This document shows, one piece after another, positions 8,261 to 17,456 of a stretch of DNA of 45,160 nt (within the stretch, counting starts at the first letter, position 1; the number at the start of each line of letters is the position of its first letter). Origin of the DNA: Mycolicibacterium aromaticivorans JS19b1 = JCM 16368 (GTDB taxonomy: Bacteria > Actinomycetota > Actinomycetes > Mycobacteriales > Mycobacteriaceae); contig NZ_JALN02000004.1 of assembly GCF_000559085.1 (NCBI RefSeq), positions 1 to 45,160 on the forward strand, given 5' to 3'. The position numbers and the translations under genes are program-made. Below the pieces are notes generated by a model. The model was not told where the DNA came from, made no database searches, and was given only the letters and a program-made list of their open reading frames with translations.

Positions 8261-8611
8261 CGAGATAGACCCGAGCATGGCGGTGATGCTGTGGTGGCGG
8301 TCCTCGGTGTGCATGATCCAGCCGTAGTCGGTGACGGGTGGCCGGTCGGCTTCGCAGTAGAGGTAGTCGTCGAGTAGCGTGGTTAGTTCGCTGGTGGTGG
8401 TGTGGGCGGCTTCAACGATCATTTCGGCGCGCTGTTGCGGGGTGTAACGCGTTGGGAGCACGGCCAGGTCGGTGTAGAGCTCGGCGATCATCGTGGTGAG
8501 CGCGGTGTGGCCGTGGTGTCCCCAGTCGGTGGCGATGCGGCCGGCGACCGCATCGATGCGAGCGGCGGCGTCGGTGGGCATAGCGGCGGGGTGGTTAGAG
8601 GCTGAGGTCAT
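8261..8611 (-). pseudogene. Gene X, N-terminal part, interrupted by IS256 element
   Basis: Unknown small gene whose ATG (8611) overlaps the end of the relaxase gene by 17 bases. About 117 residues remain ([11 protein letters not shown] ... T-E-D-R-H-H-S-I-T-A-M-L-G-S), soluble and helix-rich, then the frame enters the IS256 end. The piece at 6779-6897 is the likely rest. No family recognised. Its place directly after the relaxase suggests an accessory role in mobilization. Confidence 0.6.
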
Positions 8612-11519
8612 AGCCGGAGTCCTGTTCTCGGCTGCGGCTGCGGCTGCGGTCGAGGCCGAGGTGTCGGTCTAGTTCCCGATCACGTTGTGTGCGTTGGGTT
8701 TTCTGGTAGGTACTACGCCGGCGGGTGACCGCGTGCCGGTGTTCGGCAACCAATGATGCGACCAGCTCGGGCAAGTGCTGGGTGGGGGTGCCGGCCGCGA
8801 TCTGGTGCGCGGTTCGGGCGGCCTCGTCGCGGCCGATGACTTGGCGTAGCGCTCGGGCGGCTTGGGTGGGGGTGCCACGGCGAGCGAGGTGTACTCCCTC
8901 GACGCCGGCCTGATTGTGGATGTGGTGGGTGTCGGCGGGGTCGCGTTGGTAGAGGTAGGCGTGGTTGGATGCGCGGCCGCGGGTGAGTGCGACGTAGGCC
9001 AGATTGCGGCTGGCGGTGTCGGCGAGCACGGAGTGGGTGGTGTCGGCGGTGACGCCTTGGGCGGCGTGCACGGTGACCGCATGCCCGAGCTGCACCTGCT
9101 CACGCAGGTAATCGTCACTGAAGACAGCCCACGCGCCGTCGCCCAGACGGCGGGCGGCGATCCGCGGGTGCTCGGCGGTGTCGTCGACTTTGACCACGCG
9201 CCAGCGTTGCCCGTTACGCACCGGCGCCCCGTTCAGGGTTTGGGTGCGGTCGTGGGGCTGGTAGACGGTGATGGTGGGGTCGTTGCGCCGGGTGAGCACC
9301 ACATCCCCGGTGCTGATGTGGTGGTCGCGAGCTCCGGTCACCGTGGTGATGTCGCGCCCTGCGGCGGTGCGCTCGGCGACGGTCTGGTCGTGGACACGAC
9401 GATTCAGGGCATCCGTCATTTCGACGGTGTCGGCCAGCAGTAACGCGTCTTTCCCGGCGGCGAGATCCGCTTGGTGGGCGGCCAGGGCGTCGGCGGCCAT
9501 GGTGAGCTGATCCCCGCATGCCAGCCGCTGGTGGTCGCGGTACCAGTCGACCGCGCGGCGCACCGGCGCCGGCCCTCCATCACGCACCGCTAACGACGCC
9601 GCCCGTTCGGCCGGATCACGCAGACGCCACACCTCGGACAGGCGTTGAGCCCAGGGCAGCTCGTCGCAGAGTTGGGCGAACATTCCCCCACGGGCTTTGA
9701 CCGGCTCGAGCTGGTGGGCGTCGCCGACCAGAACGGTTTTGGTTCCCGCGGTGGTGGTGGCGGTCAGCAACTGTCTCCAGTGGTCGGTGCCGACCATGCC
9801 GGCTTCATCGACGACCACCACATCGAAGGGCCCGAACTGCAGGCGCCCGTCGGCCACGCGGGCCAGGGCGCTGTGCATGGTGTAGCCCTCGGTGGCCACC
9901 CCTTCGGCCACGGCGACATCGACGGCTTTTCCGGTGGGGGCGATCACGATCATCCGCGCCGTCTGCCGGCGCTCGACGATGGTGCGCAACGCCCGCATGG
10001 AGGTGGTCTTTCCCGCGCCGGCTGGGGCGCTCAACGGCACCACCAACTGGGGTGTGGACGCGATCGCGGTCACCACCTGATGCTGCTGATCCGACAAGCC
10101 CAGCGCGGCCGCGGTGTGCTCCGGGCGCACCCACGCCATCGCCTGCATCGCGGTGGTGTCGACGAGGTCGAACACGCGGCGTTCCTCGGCCAAGATCGCA
10201 TCGACGGTGAACCGCTCCGTGCCTTCGCGGTGATGCGCCAGCCGCGGCCCCGACAGCCGCATCCCCACCGCGTCCACCGCTGTTTCGATGAGCTGACGCG
10301 GCATCCCCGCGCCACTGGTGGCGGCACCGGCGGCCCCCGCGGAGTCCTCCACGAGGAGCGGCAGTTGGGCGCCGATGACTTCGACCAGATCCGCGCGCGT
10401 CAACCCCGCCTTGTCCGCGTGGGCCGCCATCGCCGCCACCGCGCGCCGATCCACCGCCACCCCACCGCGGCGCGCCGCGCGCGCTGCCGCGGTGCGCGCC
10501 GCCTGTTCCCGCGCGGCGCGAGCCTCCCGCTGCGCCGCACGCGACACCGCCAAACCACGCGTGTCAGCGCGCCACTGCGCGCGCAATTCGGCCCACGACA
10601 GCGACTCGGGTTTACGCGGTCGGGTGGCCTTCTGCGCGGCCGCCAACTGCGCCTGCGACAACCCCTTAGCATCGTCGACCAGCGTCAGATTTGATGCCGC
10701 CCACTCCCGCAACTGCGTGCTTCTCTGCGACCACGCGGCGATAGTTTTCGGGTCGATTCCGGCGATCTCCGCCATCCCCGTACGGGCATCCACCGGCCCC
10801 CACTCGATACCAGTCAACCGGTGCAATTCATAGCGCAGGGTGGCCTGATAAATGATCCCCGCTGCCCGGGCTTCATGGAACAAACTGGTGCCGTCAATCG
10901 ACACCAGCCGGCCATCAGCCCGGGCCTGCCGATTCGGCACCAACACGTGGGTATGCAGGTGCGGATCCCCCGCCCGCGAGGTCTCATGCTGATAGGCCGC
11001 CGCCACCAAACCGGGCAATTTCTGCAGATCTTTTTCCCCCGTCACCGAGTTATGCACCCGGGTGTAGCCGGCATGGGCGGCCAAATATTCGAGCGCCTCA
11101 CCGATCGCCGTCTGATGCGCCGCCGACACCGCTTTATCGACCACGTCATCGCCGAACACCCGCACCAACGACACCGACTTCGGGGCGCAAAACGTCAAAT
11201 CAAAACCGTGCACACCGTGCTTACCGTGCGCGCGTCCGCACTCACCCGAGGGCGCCACACCCTCATCCAGCCAGCGCGCCACCACATCGGGATCCGCATC
11301 CCCACCCCCGCGCTCACCCTTGGTCAAACCGACCAAATCCGCGACCACCCGAGCATCACCGGCACATGTCCAGACCGGTGTCCGGGTGTCGCGTTCGGCG
11401 TAATACTCCGCCAACCCACCATTGGCCCGCTGACGGTCTTTCAGGGCATCACCCACCGCCCGCGCGGTGTCGTTGTAATAGTTCACCGACCACAACGACA
11501 ACTTCGCCACCGTCAACAC
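8595..11519 (-). CDS. MobF-family relaxase with TraA/RecD-type helicase
   Basis: 974 residues from a GTG at 11519; earlier in-frame starts give a proline-rich non-native tail, whereas [15 protein letters not shown] is the standard TrwC/TraI opening with the catalytic tyrosines (about 14-15). The metal-binding histidines are in [14 protein letters not shown] (178-191). The helicase half has Walker A A-G-A-G-K-T-T (about 500), D-E-A-G (about 571), and Y-V-A-L-T-R-G-R (about 845). Such enzymes nick oriT, attach to the 5' end and unwind the strand for transfer. With no secretion genes here, transfer would need a helper apparatus. It leads an operon of small genes (8611 to 6057). Confidence 0.95.
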   Translation of the reverse strand: MLTVAKLSLWSVNYYNDTARAVGDALKDRQRANGGLAEYYAERDTRTPVWTCAGDARVVADLVGLTKGERGGGDADPDVVARWLDEGVAPSGECGRAHGKHGVHGFDLTFCAPKSVSLVRVFGDDVVDKAVSAAHQTAIGEALEYLAAHAGYTRVHNSVTGEKDLQKLPGLVAAAYQHETSRAGDPHLHTHVLVPNRQARADGRLVSIDGTSLFHEARAAGIIYQATLRYELHRLTGIEWGPVDARTGMAEIAGIDPKTIAAWSQRSTQLREWAASNLTLVDDAKGLSQAQLAAAQKATRPRKPESLSWAELRAQWRADTRGLAVSRAAQREARAAREQAARTAAARAARRGGVAVDRRAVAAMAAHADKAGLTRADLVEVIGAQLPLLVEDSAGAAGAATSGAGMPRQLIETAVDAVGMRLSGPRLAHHREGTERFTVDAILAEERRVFDLVDTTAMQAMAWVRPEHTAAALGLSDQQHQVVTAIASTPQLVVPLSAPAGAGKTTSMRALRTIVERRQTARMIVIAPTGKAVDVAVAEGVATEGYTMHSALARVADGRLQFGPFDVVVVDEAGMVGTDHWRQLLTATTTAGTKTVLVGDAHQLEPVKARGGMFAQLCDELPWAQRLSEVWRLRDPAERAASLAVRDGGPAPVRRAVDWYRDHQRLACGDQLTMAADALAAHQADLAAGKDALLLADTVEMTDALNRRVHDQTVAERTAAGRDITTVTGARDHHISTGDVVLTRRNDPTITVYQPHDRTQTLNGAPVRNGQRWRVVKVDDTAEHPRIAARRLGDGAWAVFSDDYLREQVQLGHAVTVHAAQGVTADTTHSVLADTASRNLAYVALTRGRASNHAYLYQRDPADTHHIHNQAGVEGVHLARRGTPTQAARALRQVIGRDEAARTAHQIAAGTPTQHLPELVASLVAEHRHAVTRRRSTYQKTQRTQRDRELDRHLGLDRSRSRSREQDSGYDLSL

Positions 11520-11733
11520 CGCAACCCCACTTCCGCGACGCCCGCTGCAACGAGCTAGGAAGCGCTGCGACGCGACGCCACCATAGCCTCGCACACCTTG
11601 TGCAAATGTGCCATGTTTATATTGTGGTTGGTGGAGGGTTTTGGGGCGGCGGTTGGGCTGGGGGTGGCTGCGGGAAGATTTGGGGAGCGGGAGCGAGGGG
11701 TTAGTGGTGGTGGAGTCAGGGTTGCTGGAGGTA
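11520..11733. other. Relaxase upstream region, candidate oriT
   Basis: The 214-bp gap between the Rep-like gene and the relaxase start is the usual place for a MobF oriT. It holds a small inverted repeat GCACA-CCT-TGTGC (11591-11603) followed by an AT-richer stretch (ATGTGCCATGTTTATATTG), then a G-rich run. Nothing identifies the nick site; this is a position-based guess. Confidence 0.35.
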
Positions 11734-13104
11734 CTAGGGGCCAGTGGTGGCCACGGGGCGCAGCGGGTGGTGCGCTGGCTCGTCGAGGGCGCGCCGGCCG
11801 AGCGTGAACGCGTCGGCGTCGACCTCACCTGGCCGGCCGGCCACGTCCCCCTGTAACCCTGGTGAAGCGGGCGCGGTCACGGCGACCGTGCGGGGCGCAT
11901 CGGGTGTATCGCTGGGGGTGCGGTGGGCTCGGCGGGACAAGATGTGGCGGATCTGTTCTTGGGCGGCGGTGATCCGGGCCGCCCGCGCGGCGTCGGTGAG
12001 CACCGGCGGCGCGGGCGCGGTGTCAATGCGACCGCCGGCTGTTTGCAGTGTGGGGTGCTGCACTGCCGGCGGTGCTGACCAGTCCAGTCGTCGCAGCCGG
12101 CTGGACAGGAACGCGCCGGGGTTGGTGATGTGGTCGGGCCAGCTCCAGCCGCGGGTGCGCATATCGGCGTTGAGTGCGTCGGTGATGGCCCGTGCCGTCC
12201 AGCCCTGGGGGTCGATACCTGCGACGGTGATGGCGTCGCAGATGGTGCCGATGTGGGCATGGTCTAGGCCGTGGGTGCCGGCCACCAGGGCCGCAGCAAG
12301 CTGTTGGGTGGCCAGCGGCCGCGCAGCGGCGCGCCGGGGCGGGCGCACTGCACGGGTTTTGAATCTCTTTCCCGAATCCTCGTCGGCGGGCGCGCCAGCG
12401 CGCCCGCTTGGTGAGTTTCTCCCTACGGGAGAAGAACAACCAACACCGCCTGACGGCGGTAGGTGGAAATCATCCCCACCGATACCCGAACGCCAAGGCT
12501 GGCGGGCGGCCGCCACCGGTGGCGGAATCCGGCGGGAAACGAGGTGGTACACCGAGGGTCGCCGCCCGACACTGGGGGTACCGGGTGAGCCGTGCCCGCG
12601 TTGGGCCTCCACGGCCCACTGGGACGCCCGCAAGACCCGCCAGGCGGCGGTCACAGTGCGCACATCACACCCCACCCGGGAGGCGATGGTGGCGCGGGTG
12701 ACGGCCACGTGGCGGCCGGTGGCGTGATCGGCATGCTCGGCCATCACCGCCGCGATCGACACCAGCGTGGCCGCAGTGATCGACACCCGCTGCTCCGCGC
12801 ACAGCTGTCCCAATGCCGGCGACTGCGCCCAGCGCCGTAGCCCCTCGAGCCAGCCGCTACGGCTAGTCCACATCGGGGCGCGCGGCGCACACGCACCGGC
12901 ACGCTCAACCCAGCCGCGACGGCGTTCTTTCGCCAACGCGCGAACGACGTGCGGGGTGGGGGCAATGGCAGCGCCCACCGGAGCCGGCCACGTATTGCGT
13001 ACCCGAGGCGATCGGGTGCTAAAGAAGTCACGATTTGCGCACTGACTGCGCGCTATCTCTGGAACGTTGAGCAAGCGTGCGCTACCGTGAGAGCTGTCCA
13101 CCAA
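11734..13104 (-). CDS. Plasmid Rep-like helix-turn-helix protein
   Basis: Up to 456 residues; start uncertain because the first about 60 codons are of unusual composition and overlap the candidate antisense RNA, and later starts (for example the ATG before W-T-S-R-S-G-W) are possible. The core has R-R-W-A-Q-S-P-A-L, then [21 protein letters not shown] as a helix-turn-helix. The C-terminal part has [17 protein letters not shown]. This layout recalls Rep proteins of Rhodococcus and Mycobacterium theta plasmids, and it stands directly before the relaxase as in those plasmids. A regulator is the alternative; the winged-helix gene at 15684 is a rival initiator. Confidence 0.6.
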   Translation of the reverse strand: MVDSSHGSARLLNVPEIARSQCANRDFFSTRSPRVRNTWPAPVGAAIAPTPHVVRALAKERRRGWVERAGACAPRAPMWTSRSGWLEGLRRWAQSPALGQLCAEQRVSITAATLVSIAAVMAEHADHATGRHVAVTRATIASRVGCDVRTVTAAWRVLRASQWAVEAQRGHGSPGTPSVGRRPSVYHLVSRRIPPPVAAARQPWRSGIGGDDFHLPPSGGVGCSSPVGRNSPSGRAGAPADEDSGKRFKTRAVRPPRRAAARPLATQQLAAALVAGTHGLDHAHIGTICDAITVAGIDPQGWTARAITDALNADMRTRGWSWPDHITNPGAFLSSRLRRLDWSAPPAVQHPTLQTAGGRIDTAPAPPVLTDAARAARITAAQEQIRHILSRRAHRTPSDTPDAPRTVAVTAPASPGLQGDVAGRPGEVDADAFTLGRRALDEPAHHPLRPVATTGP

Positions 13105-13204
13105 GACAGTCCCTTCGGGGAAATGGGTACGGAGACCCGGAACCGAGTTCGTAGCTCGGTTTGAACCTCCAGACGTGGCCCCGCCCAGGCGGGGCCTTCG
13201 TCAT
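13094..13204 (+). ncRNA. Candidate hairpin-rich antisense RNA over the Rep leader
   Basis: Plus-strand unit facing the Rep gene. TACCGT at 13083-13088 fits a TAnnnT -10 box. Then come four successive hairpins: CTGTC/GACAG with loop CACCAA, CCC-TTCG-GGG, AACCGAG/CTCGGTT with loop TTCGTAG, and a terminator-like GGCCCCGCC-CAG-GCGGGGCC ending at 13193 followed by TTCGTC. A transcript of about 110 nt would be antisense to the Rep mRNA leader and first codons, the layout of copy-number control RNAs. The same hairpins could instead form in the Rep leader on the other strand. Confidence 0.5.
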
Positions 13205-13287
13205 TCAGCGGGGTTCCGGACACCAGCTATTCAGATGTCACGTACTGGCCTTCGGCTGGTCGAACCAGCAGCCGCGGCGCGTACCGG

Positions 13288-13494
13288 TCACATCGCCAGC
13301 GGCAGAACCTCCTTGTCAAGTTCACGAATGAGTTCGGGGTGGCCAACATGGGCGGCCAAAACATCGGCCACGTACTGACCCATTGGGATGCCGCGTTGCG
13401 CGGCTTCACGCTTGACGATCTCGTAGACGACGCGATCGGGCCGGGTCATGATCTGCGCGCGATCGCCCTTATGTGTGCTGCGCCTTTGGGCCAT
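13288..13494 (-). CDS. Small ribbon-helix-helix-like protein (68 aa)
   Basis: 68 residues (M-A-Q-R-R-S-T-H-K-G-D-R-A-Q-I-M-T-R-P) with a predicted strand then two helices (R-V-V-Y-E-I-V-K-R-E-A-A-Q-R-G, then M-G-Q-Y-V-A-D-V-L-A-A-H), compatible with an RHH or antitoxin-like DNA-binding fold. It reads toward the Rep-like gene, 184 bases upstream of it, with the candidate antisense RNA in between. No toxin partner is adjacent. Could regulate rep or mobilization; unproven. Confidence 0.6.
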   Translation of the reverse strand: MAQRRSTHKGDRAQIMTRPDRVVYEIVKREAAQRGIPMGQYVADVLAAHVGHPELIRELDKEVLPLAM

Positions 13495-13581
13495 GGGGTG
13501 AACTCTGCCAGCGATGCGGGGCGTTACCTGATAACGACACGCGGTTAGCCGGGCTGGCGTGAAACATGAGGTTTGGGCGGT

Positions 13582-13746
13582 TCACGGCCTTCGACTGGTA
13601 AGAGCGGAAATGATGTCAGCGACGGCGCGGCCGATTTCGGCGATGCCGGTGGTCGTGCCAGTCTTGTGGACGATGTAGCCGACCAGCAGATAGAACCCAA
13701 TGAGGGCAACTGCGACGATGAGTACGGCGGCGGTCTGGGTGCTCAC
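13582..13746 (-). CDS. Small single-span membrane protein (54 aa)
   Basis: GTG start at 13746 chosen because AAGGGAG stands six bases upstream; longer in-frame starts would add an arginine-rich, unlikely tail. The product is V-S-T-Q-T-A-A-V-L-I-V-A-V-A-L-I-G-F-Y, one strong membrane span at residues 6-26, then a short amphipathic tail ending S-A-L-T-S-R-R-P. No family recognised. Upstream of the rep region on the same strand. Confidence 0.6.
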   Translation of the reverse strand: MSTQTAAVLIVAVALIGFYLLVGYIVHKTGTTTGIAEIGRAVADIISALTSRRP

Positions 13747-14188
13747 CGGTGTGCTCCCTTCGGAGATGTCGACCGGGAACCCCCTTGGCGGGGGTCCGGG
13801 GCCACGCGAGCGAGCGTGTCCTCTTCTTCTGGTTCGAGACGGCCTGAAATACAGGTCGAGGGAGAATGTGGCAGCACGGGGTGCAGCATCGAGTTGGGCC
13901 TTTCGACGACGTTGAAGGCCGTGCGATTCGCGATAAGCCCTCACTAGGGAGTACCTGTCGAATCGGCGTTTTCCGTCACCTCGGGAACCAACTCGCCCCT
14001 TCGAGGTATCGCCGCGCGGGGCGTGAGTTCTCTGCGTATGGCGGAACGTATATGCCGGTGACAGACGGATTTCGGGCAGCGGCGCGAAACACGGGGACGA
14101 AATTGGTCACTCGCTGAAGACACTGGGCGCTCCACACACGCCAGTTCGGATTCGGAACGGATCAGCGGAGCAGTGTCGTGAGATAGGT
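13747..14188. other. Intergenic stretch without a supported gene
   Basis: 442 bases between divergent genes. I see no convincing reading frame, tRNA or terminator. There is a short tandem TTCGGA-TTCGGA near 14144-14155 and a GAGATAGG close to the next start; promoters for both flanking genes must lie here. Confidence 0.4.
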
Positions 14189-15457
14189 ATGACCACCATG
14201 TCTGACGACACCACCATCGGCTCCAGTGACGACTACGACCCTCGCCAGAACGTGCTCCTGGACTTCGATGACGCCCTCGCTAGTCCAGACCGTTATCCGC
14301 GCATGTGGAACATGTCGGCTGGGATGGCCTTCTTCCAGGCGGTGATACGCCCGGATACGCCGGATCGCCCGGAATACGTCAGCGTCCCCATGCCGAGCAG
14401 CACCACCGACCTCGAAACCCGTGGGGCCAGGATCTTCGCGGTGGCTAGGTGGAATGCGTTGTGGGAGGCCGCCCAGTTCCGGCGCCGCTTCTTTCACGAC
14501 GACACCGACGCTGCCCCTGACGGCCTCGCGACGTTACCTCCGGACCTGGCGCGCATCGCCGATCTCGGTGACAACAACATCGTGTTCATCCCCCGCACGC
14601 AAACTCGCTACTACGACTACGCACCCCTGTTTCACCTGCTCCCCCGCGCCACGTTGGACCGGTTCGGCCTGCCGATGCTCACTGCTGGTCAATGGCCGTT
14701 CTGGACAGAGCTGACCAACCCGGACCCCTACCTGCCCGTCGACTTCAGCCAGCGGCTATCGCGGGCCTGGGGGGCCACGATCTGGCGTCACCTCATGCCC
14801 GGATCACCGCAGATCGCCTTCACCAAGAACGACCCGATCCGCATCCTGGCGCACAACCTCGACTTCTGGGTTCCCGCGGTCACCGAGGCCATGGAAGACG
14901 AGATGCGGACCTGGCCGATCGTCGACACCGATGGCCCTACTGGCCCGGTACGGCTGAGCAACGGCGAGATCCTCGAAGGCGTCACCGCCGGCGGCCCCCG
15001 CGTGGGTTCTGACCTGTGGGCCGGGGAACAGGAAGCCGCCGAGTTCGTCGAGCGCACCATCGCCGCCGCCGACAAAACCGGCCGGCTCCGCGACATTCTC
15101 GACGCCGTGCGCTCCCACCGGGTCCACGACGACTTCTCCGACCGGTGGTCACACGCCAAGGAGGACTTCGATCGCACCCTCAACCACAAGCGCTCCAAGG
15201 TCACCGTCACCTTCGTCGAACTCGATGACACAACACCGGTTCACGGGCCTGAGACCGAAGTCATCGGCCAGCTCGCCTGCAGCGACTTCCTGACCCTGCT
15301 CAACCCCCGCGACCGCGAAGTCGTGGTCGTCCTGCGCAGCGGAGTTACCTCCCTCACCGACGTAGGCAAGATCCTCGGCTACAGCAGCCACAGCGCCGTA
15401 TCGAAGCGGCTCGCACGCATTCGCGACCAGGCGGCACGCTTCTTCGACCAGAACTGA
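14189..15457 (+). CDS. Unknown protein with sigma-region-4-like C-terminal HTH
   Basis: 422 residues (ATGs at 14189 and 14198 are both possible). The long N-terminal part (M-W-N-M-S-A-G-M-A-F-F-Q-A-V-I-R and N-N-I-V-F-I-P-R-T-Q-T-R-Y-Y-D-Y) is not familiar. The last about 55 residues read L-N-P-R-D-R-E-V-V-V-V-L-R-S-G-V-T, then D-V-G-K-I-L-G-Y-S-S-H-S-A-V-S-K-R-L, very like sigma-70 region 4 or a LuxR-type HTH. There is no region 2, so it is not an ordinary sigma factor; a plasmid regulator with its own sensing or core-binding domain is the best reading. It is followed by the winged-helix gene at 15684. Confidence 0.6.
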   Translation: MTTMSDDTTIGSSDDYDPRQNVLLDFDDALASPDRYPRMWNMSAGMAFFQAVIRPDTPDRPEYVSVPMPSSTTDLETRGARIFAVARWNALWEAAQFRRRFFHDDTDAAPDGLATLPPDLARIADLGDNNIVFIPRTQTRYYDYAPLFHLLPRATLDRFGLPMLTAGQWPFWTELTNPDPYLPVDFSQRLSRAWGATIWRHLMPGSPQIAFTKNDPIRILAHNLDFWVPAVTEAMEDEMRTWPIVDTDGPTGPVRLSNGEILEGVTAGGPRVGSDLWAGEQEAAEFVERTIAAADKTGRLRDILDAVRSHRVHDDFSDRWSHAKEDFDRTLNHKRSKVTVTFVELDDTTPVHGPETEVIGQLACSDFLTLLNPRDREVVVVLRSGVTSLTDVGKILGYSSHSAVSKRLARIRDQAARFFDQN

Positions 15458-15558
15458 CCCCGAAACGAGGAAGTGGGCAATCACCCCGCCACGCCATCAT
15501 CAAGGACCCCACGTCGTGATGATGAAGAGCGAGAACATCCGGCAAGTGGCTCCGGTGA

Positions 15559-15594
15559 TTCGACATGTACTTCGACATGTACTCCGACAGGTAT
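15559..15594 (+). repeat. Three tandem 12-bp repeats, iteron or operator
   Basis: TTCGACATGTAC at 15559-15570 and again at 15571-15582, then the variant TCCGACAGGTAT at 15583-15594, followed by an AT-rich stretch (GATGATCTTTTATAG). This lies 90 bases before the tandem winged-helix gene. Directly repeated units beside an AT-rich block are the form of an iteron origin; autoregulatory operators are the alternative. Confidence 0.55.
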
Positions 15595-15683
15595 TAGATG
15601 ATCTTTTATAGCTCCTTCTGTCGCGGCAAGTATCAGTGTCCCCTCCAGGAGTTTGACCCGCAGTGACCTGGCATCATGAGTCC

Positions 15684-16472
15684 ATGAATCACGCACCTAT
15701 CCCCGGCCAGCAGGCCGCCATTGAGGCGCTGCTGAAGGCCTCCGCCCGCACCTCGCAGCGGGTCAACATTCGGAACAGCTTCGTCCAAGGGGGTGATCAA
15801 AAGCATCCCGTCCCCGGCCCGCTCCATAAGATGGTTCGCGCACAGGACGACCGCGCGCTGGACCTGTTCCTGCTGCACCGCGCCCTGGTCTCGGCGGAAC
15901 CCTGGACCAGCCGGCCCCTGCTCTCTCGGGTCTGGGCCCGCATGCTGGGTGTTGAAACCGACCAGGACCACGGTGCCGCGGTCGTCTCGCGCACCTGGCG
16001 GCGACTCGACCAGAAGTACGGCCTCATCACCCGCGGCAAGACCGGCCGCAGGGCGGTCTTCACCTCCCTGCGGGAGGACGGCAGCCGCGAGGACTACACC
16101 GCACCGTCTGGTCGCGACGTCGCCAATCGCTACTTCCAGCTCCCGTTCGAGTACTGGACCGACGAGCAGGCCTGGTACCGCACGTTGACGCTGGCCGCGA
16201 AGGCGATGCTGCTGGTCAGCTCCACCCTCGGGCCGGGCTTCATCCTGCCCGGCGAGCGGGTACCCGAGTGGTACGGGATCAGCGAATCCAGCGCGCAGCG
16301 TGGCTTGGCGGAACTGCGTGAGGTCGGTCTGCTTAACCTCTCCATCAGCTACAAGCCCACTCCACTGGAGAAGATCCCGACGACCGAGGTCTACAACTAC
16401 ACGTTGGTGCCGCCGTTCGGTCGCATCGAGAAGCGTCGGCTCCGCGTCGTCCCGAAGATCGCCAGTGCATGA
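15684..16472 (+). CDS. Tandem winged-helix protein, candidate replication initiator
   Basis: 262 residues from the ATG at 15684 (M-N-H-A-P-I-P-G-Q-Q). Two winged-helix-like modules can be traced: residues about 60-130 (L-L-S-R-V-W-A-R-M-L-G-V, then V-V-S-R-T-W-R-R-L-D-Q-K-Y-G-L-I) and about 165-235 (E-W-Y-G-I-S-E-S-S-A-Q-R-G-L-A-E-L-R-E). Two such domains behind tandem repeats and an AT-rich block is the plan of Rep initiators of theta plasmids (WH1-WH2), hence the suggestion. It is also compatible with a two-domain repressor. The next elements are the Abi RNA and gene, then the par locus. Confidence 0.5.
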   Translation: MNHAPIPGQQAAIEALLKASARTSQRVNIRNSFVQGGDQKHPVPGPLHKMVRAQDDRALDLFLLHRALVSAEPWTSRPLLSRVWARMLGVETDQDHGAAVVSRTWRRLDQKYGLITRGKTGRRAVFTSLREDGSREDYTAPSGRDVANRYFQLPFEYWTDEQAWYRTLTLAAKAMLLVSSTLGPGFILPGERVPEWYGISESSAQRGLAELREVGLLNLSISYKPTPLEKIPTTEVYNYTLVPPFGRIEKRRLRVVPKIASA

Positions 16473-16583
16473 CAGCCCAGCATCTCCTTTCCGCTGGTCG
16501 AGCGGTGCACCCCGGCGTCTGGGGACGCATCGAATGGCAGCCGTCACATCACCAAACCCCTGTGTCGGGTGTACAGTGATTGA

Positions 16584-16655
16584 CGTAAGCCCTGAGGCCT
16601 TCCCGGCACCAGCAATGGTGTGTCTGGCCCCTCAGGGCAAAACGCTTTTTTGGGC
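16584..16655 (+). ncRNA. Structured RNA directly upstream of the Abi_2 gene
   Basis: TACAGT at 16572-16577 is a TAnnnT box predicting a start near 16584. The RNA folds as GCCCTGAGGCC (16589-16599) paired with GGCCCCTCAGGGC (16626-16638, one bulged C), with an inner hairpin CACC-AGCAAT-GGTG (16607-16620), then AAAACGC and six Ts (16646-16651). It ends eight to twelve bases before the Abi start. Structured RNAs next to AbiF/Abi_2 genes are a published class (abiF RNA motif); whether this one fits that consensus needs a covariance search. It could be a terminator, but the inner hairpin and own promoter argue for a discrete RNA. Confidence 0.6.
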
Positions 16656-16662
16656 CTGAACT

Positions 16663-17415
16663 ATGGACGCCCACCAACTCCCGCTCGAAGAGCTGATCTC
16701 CCCCGCCCGCTACCAGCGGTATCGAGCGGCCGCCCGCGGCGACACGGCACGCGCCGCGCGGCTGTACATGTGGAACTGTGATCTCTCCGCGGCGTACTGG
16801 CCATCGATCGCCCTCGTCGAGGTCGCCATCCGAAACGCCATCGACTCGCAGCTGTGCTCCCACCTCGGCGTCACACGCGAAGAGGGCTGGCACGCCGAAG
16901 TCCTCGCCGACCGTCCACGCATCCACCTGACCGGCAAGGAACTCGACAAGGTCAAGAAGTCGATCGACGCGTTCGACCGCAGGAACAACCCTGCCGGTCA
17001 GCCCCGCGTGGAACCCACCGGCGGCGACATCGTCGCCGATCTCAGCCTCGGGTTCTGGGTAACTCTCGTCGGTGAAGGCATCCCCCGTGGTCACGCGAAC
17101 GTCTACGACTACTTCACAAAGCTCTGGCGGCCATTCCTCTACAAGGCCTTCCCCCACTACGGACCAGGTATGTCCTCGGCCGGTCTACTGCGCAACCGCC
17201 TGCGCACCTTCGAGCTACTTCGCAATCGGATCGCCCACCACGAACACATCTTCACCCTCAGCCCGAACCACAACCTGGACAACATCATTGCCCTCGCCGG
17301 ATTCATCGCCCCTGCCCTCGCGGACTACATCCGAGGCAACCAGCAAGTCACAGCAGTAGCGAACCGGTACCGCAGCTTCGTCCTACAGGAATCACTCAAT
17401 CCGCCGGAGGACTGA
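16663..17415 (+). CDS. Abi_2/AbiF-like HEPN abortive-infection protein
   Basis: 250 residues. The N-terminal pattern (L-I-S-P-A-R-Y-Q-R-Y, then L-Y-M-W-N-C-D-L-S-A-A-Y-W-P and L-V-E-V-A-I-R-N-A-I-D) and the central D-L-S-L-G-F-W-V-T-L are those of Abi_2-family proteins. The RNase signature R-x4-H is in L-R-N-R-I-A-H-H-E-H near residue 187, as in HEPN nucleases. Such proteins are thought to cut RNA on phage infection and are often paired with a small RNA; the hairpin RNA at 16584-16655 is the obvious partner. It sits between replication and partition genes, fitting a role as plasmid maintenance or phage exclusion module. Confidence 0.85.
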   Translation: MDAHQLPLEELISPARYQRYRAAARGDTARAARLYMWNCDLSAAYWPSIALVEVAIRNAIDSQLCSHLGVTREEGWHAEVLADRPRIHLTGKELDKVKKSIDAFDRRNNPAGQPRVEPTGGDIVADLSLGFWVTLVGEGIPRGHANVYDYFTKLWRPFLYKAFPHYGPGMSSAGLLRNRLRTFELLRNRIAHHEHIFTLSPNHNLDNIIALAGFIAPALADYIRGNQQVTAVANRYRSFVLQESLNPPED

Positions 17416-17456
17416 AGCGCCGTCAGGGACAGACCCCGGATGCTCAACGCCACCTC

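Noticed and set aside
9645..10694. Large plus-strand frame opposite the relaxase
   Set aside because: A high-G+C shadow of the relaxase-helicase codons; no family pattern and no ribosome site.
13160..13204. Simple terminator of a plus-strand gene
   Set aside because: There is no plus-strand coding frame ending here; the preceding hairpins and -10 box suggest a discrete RNA instead.
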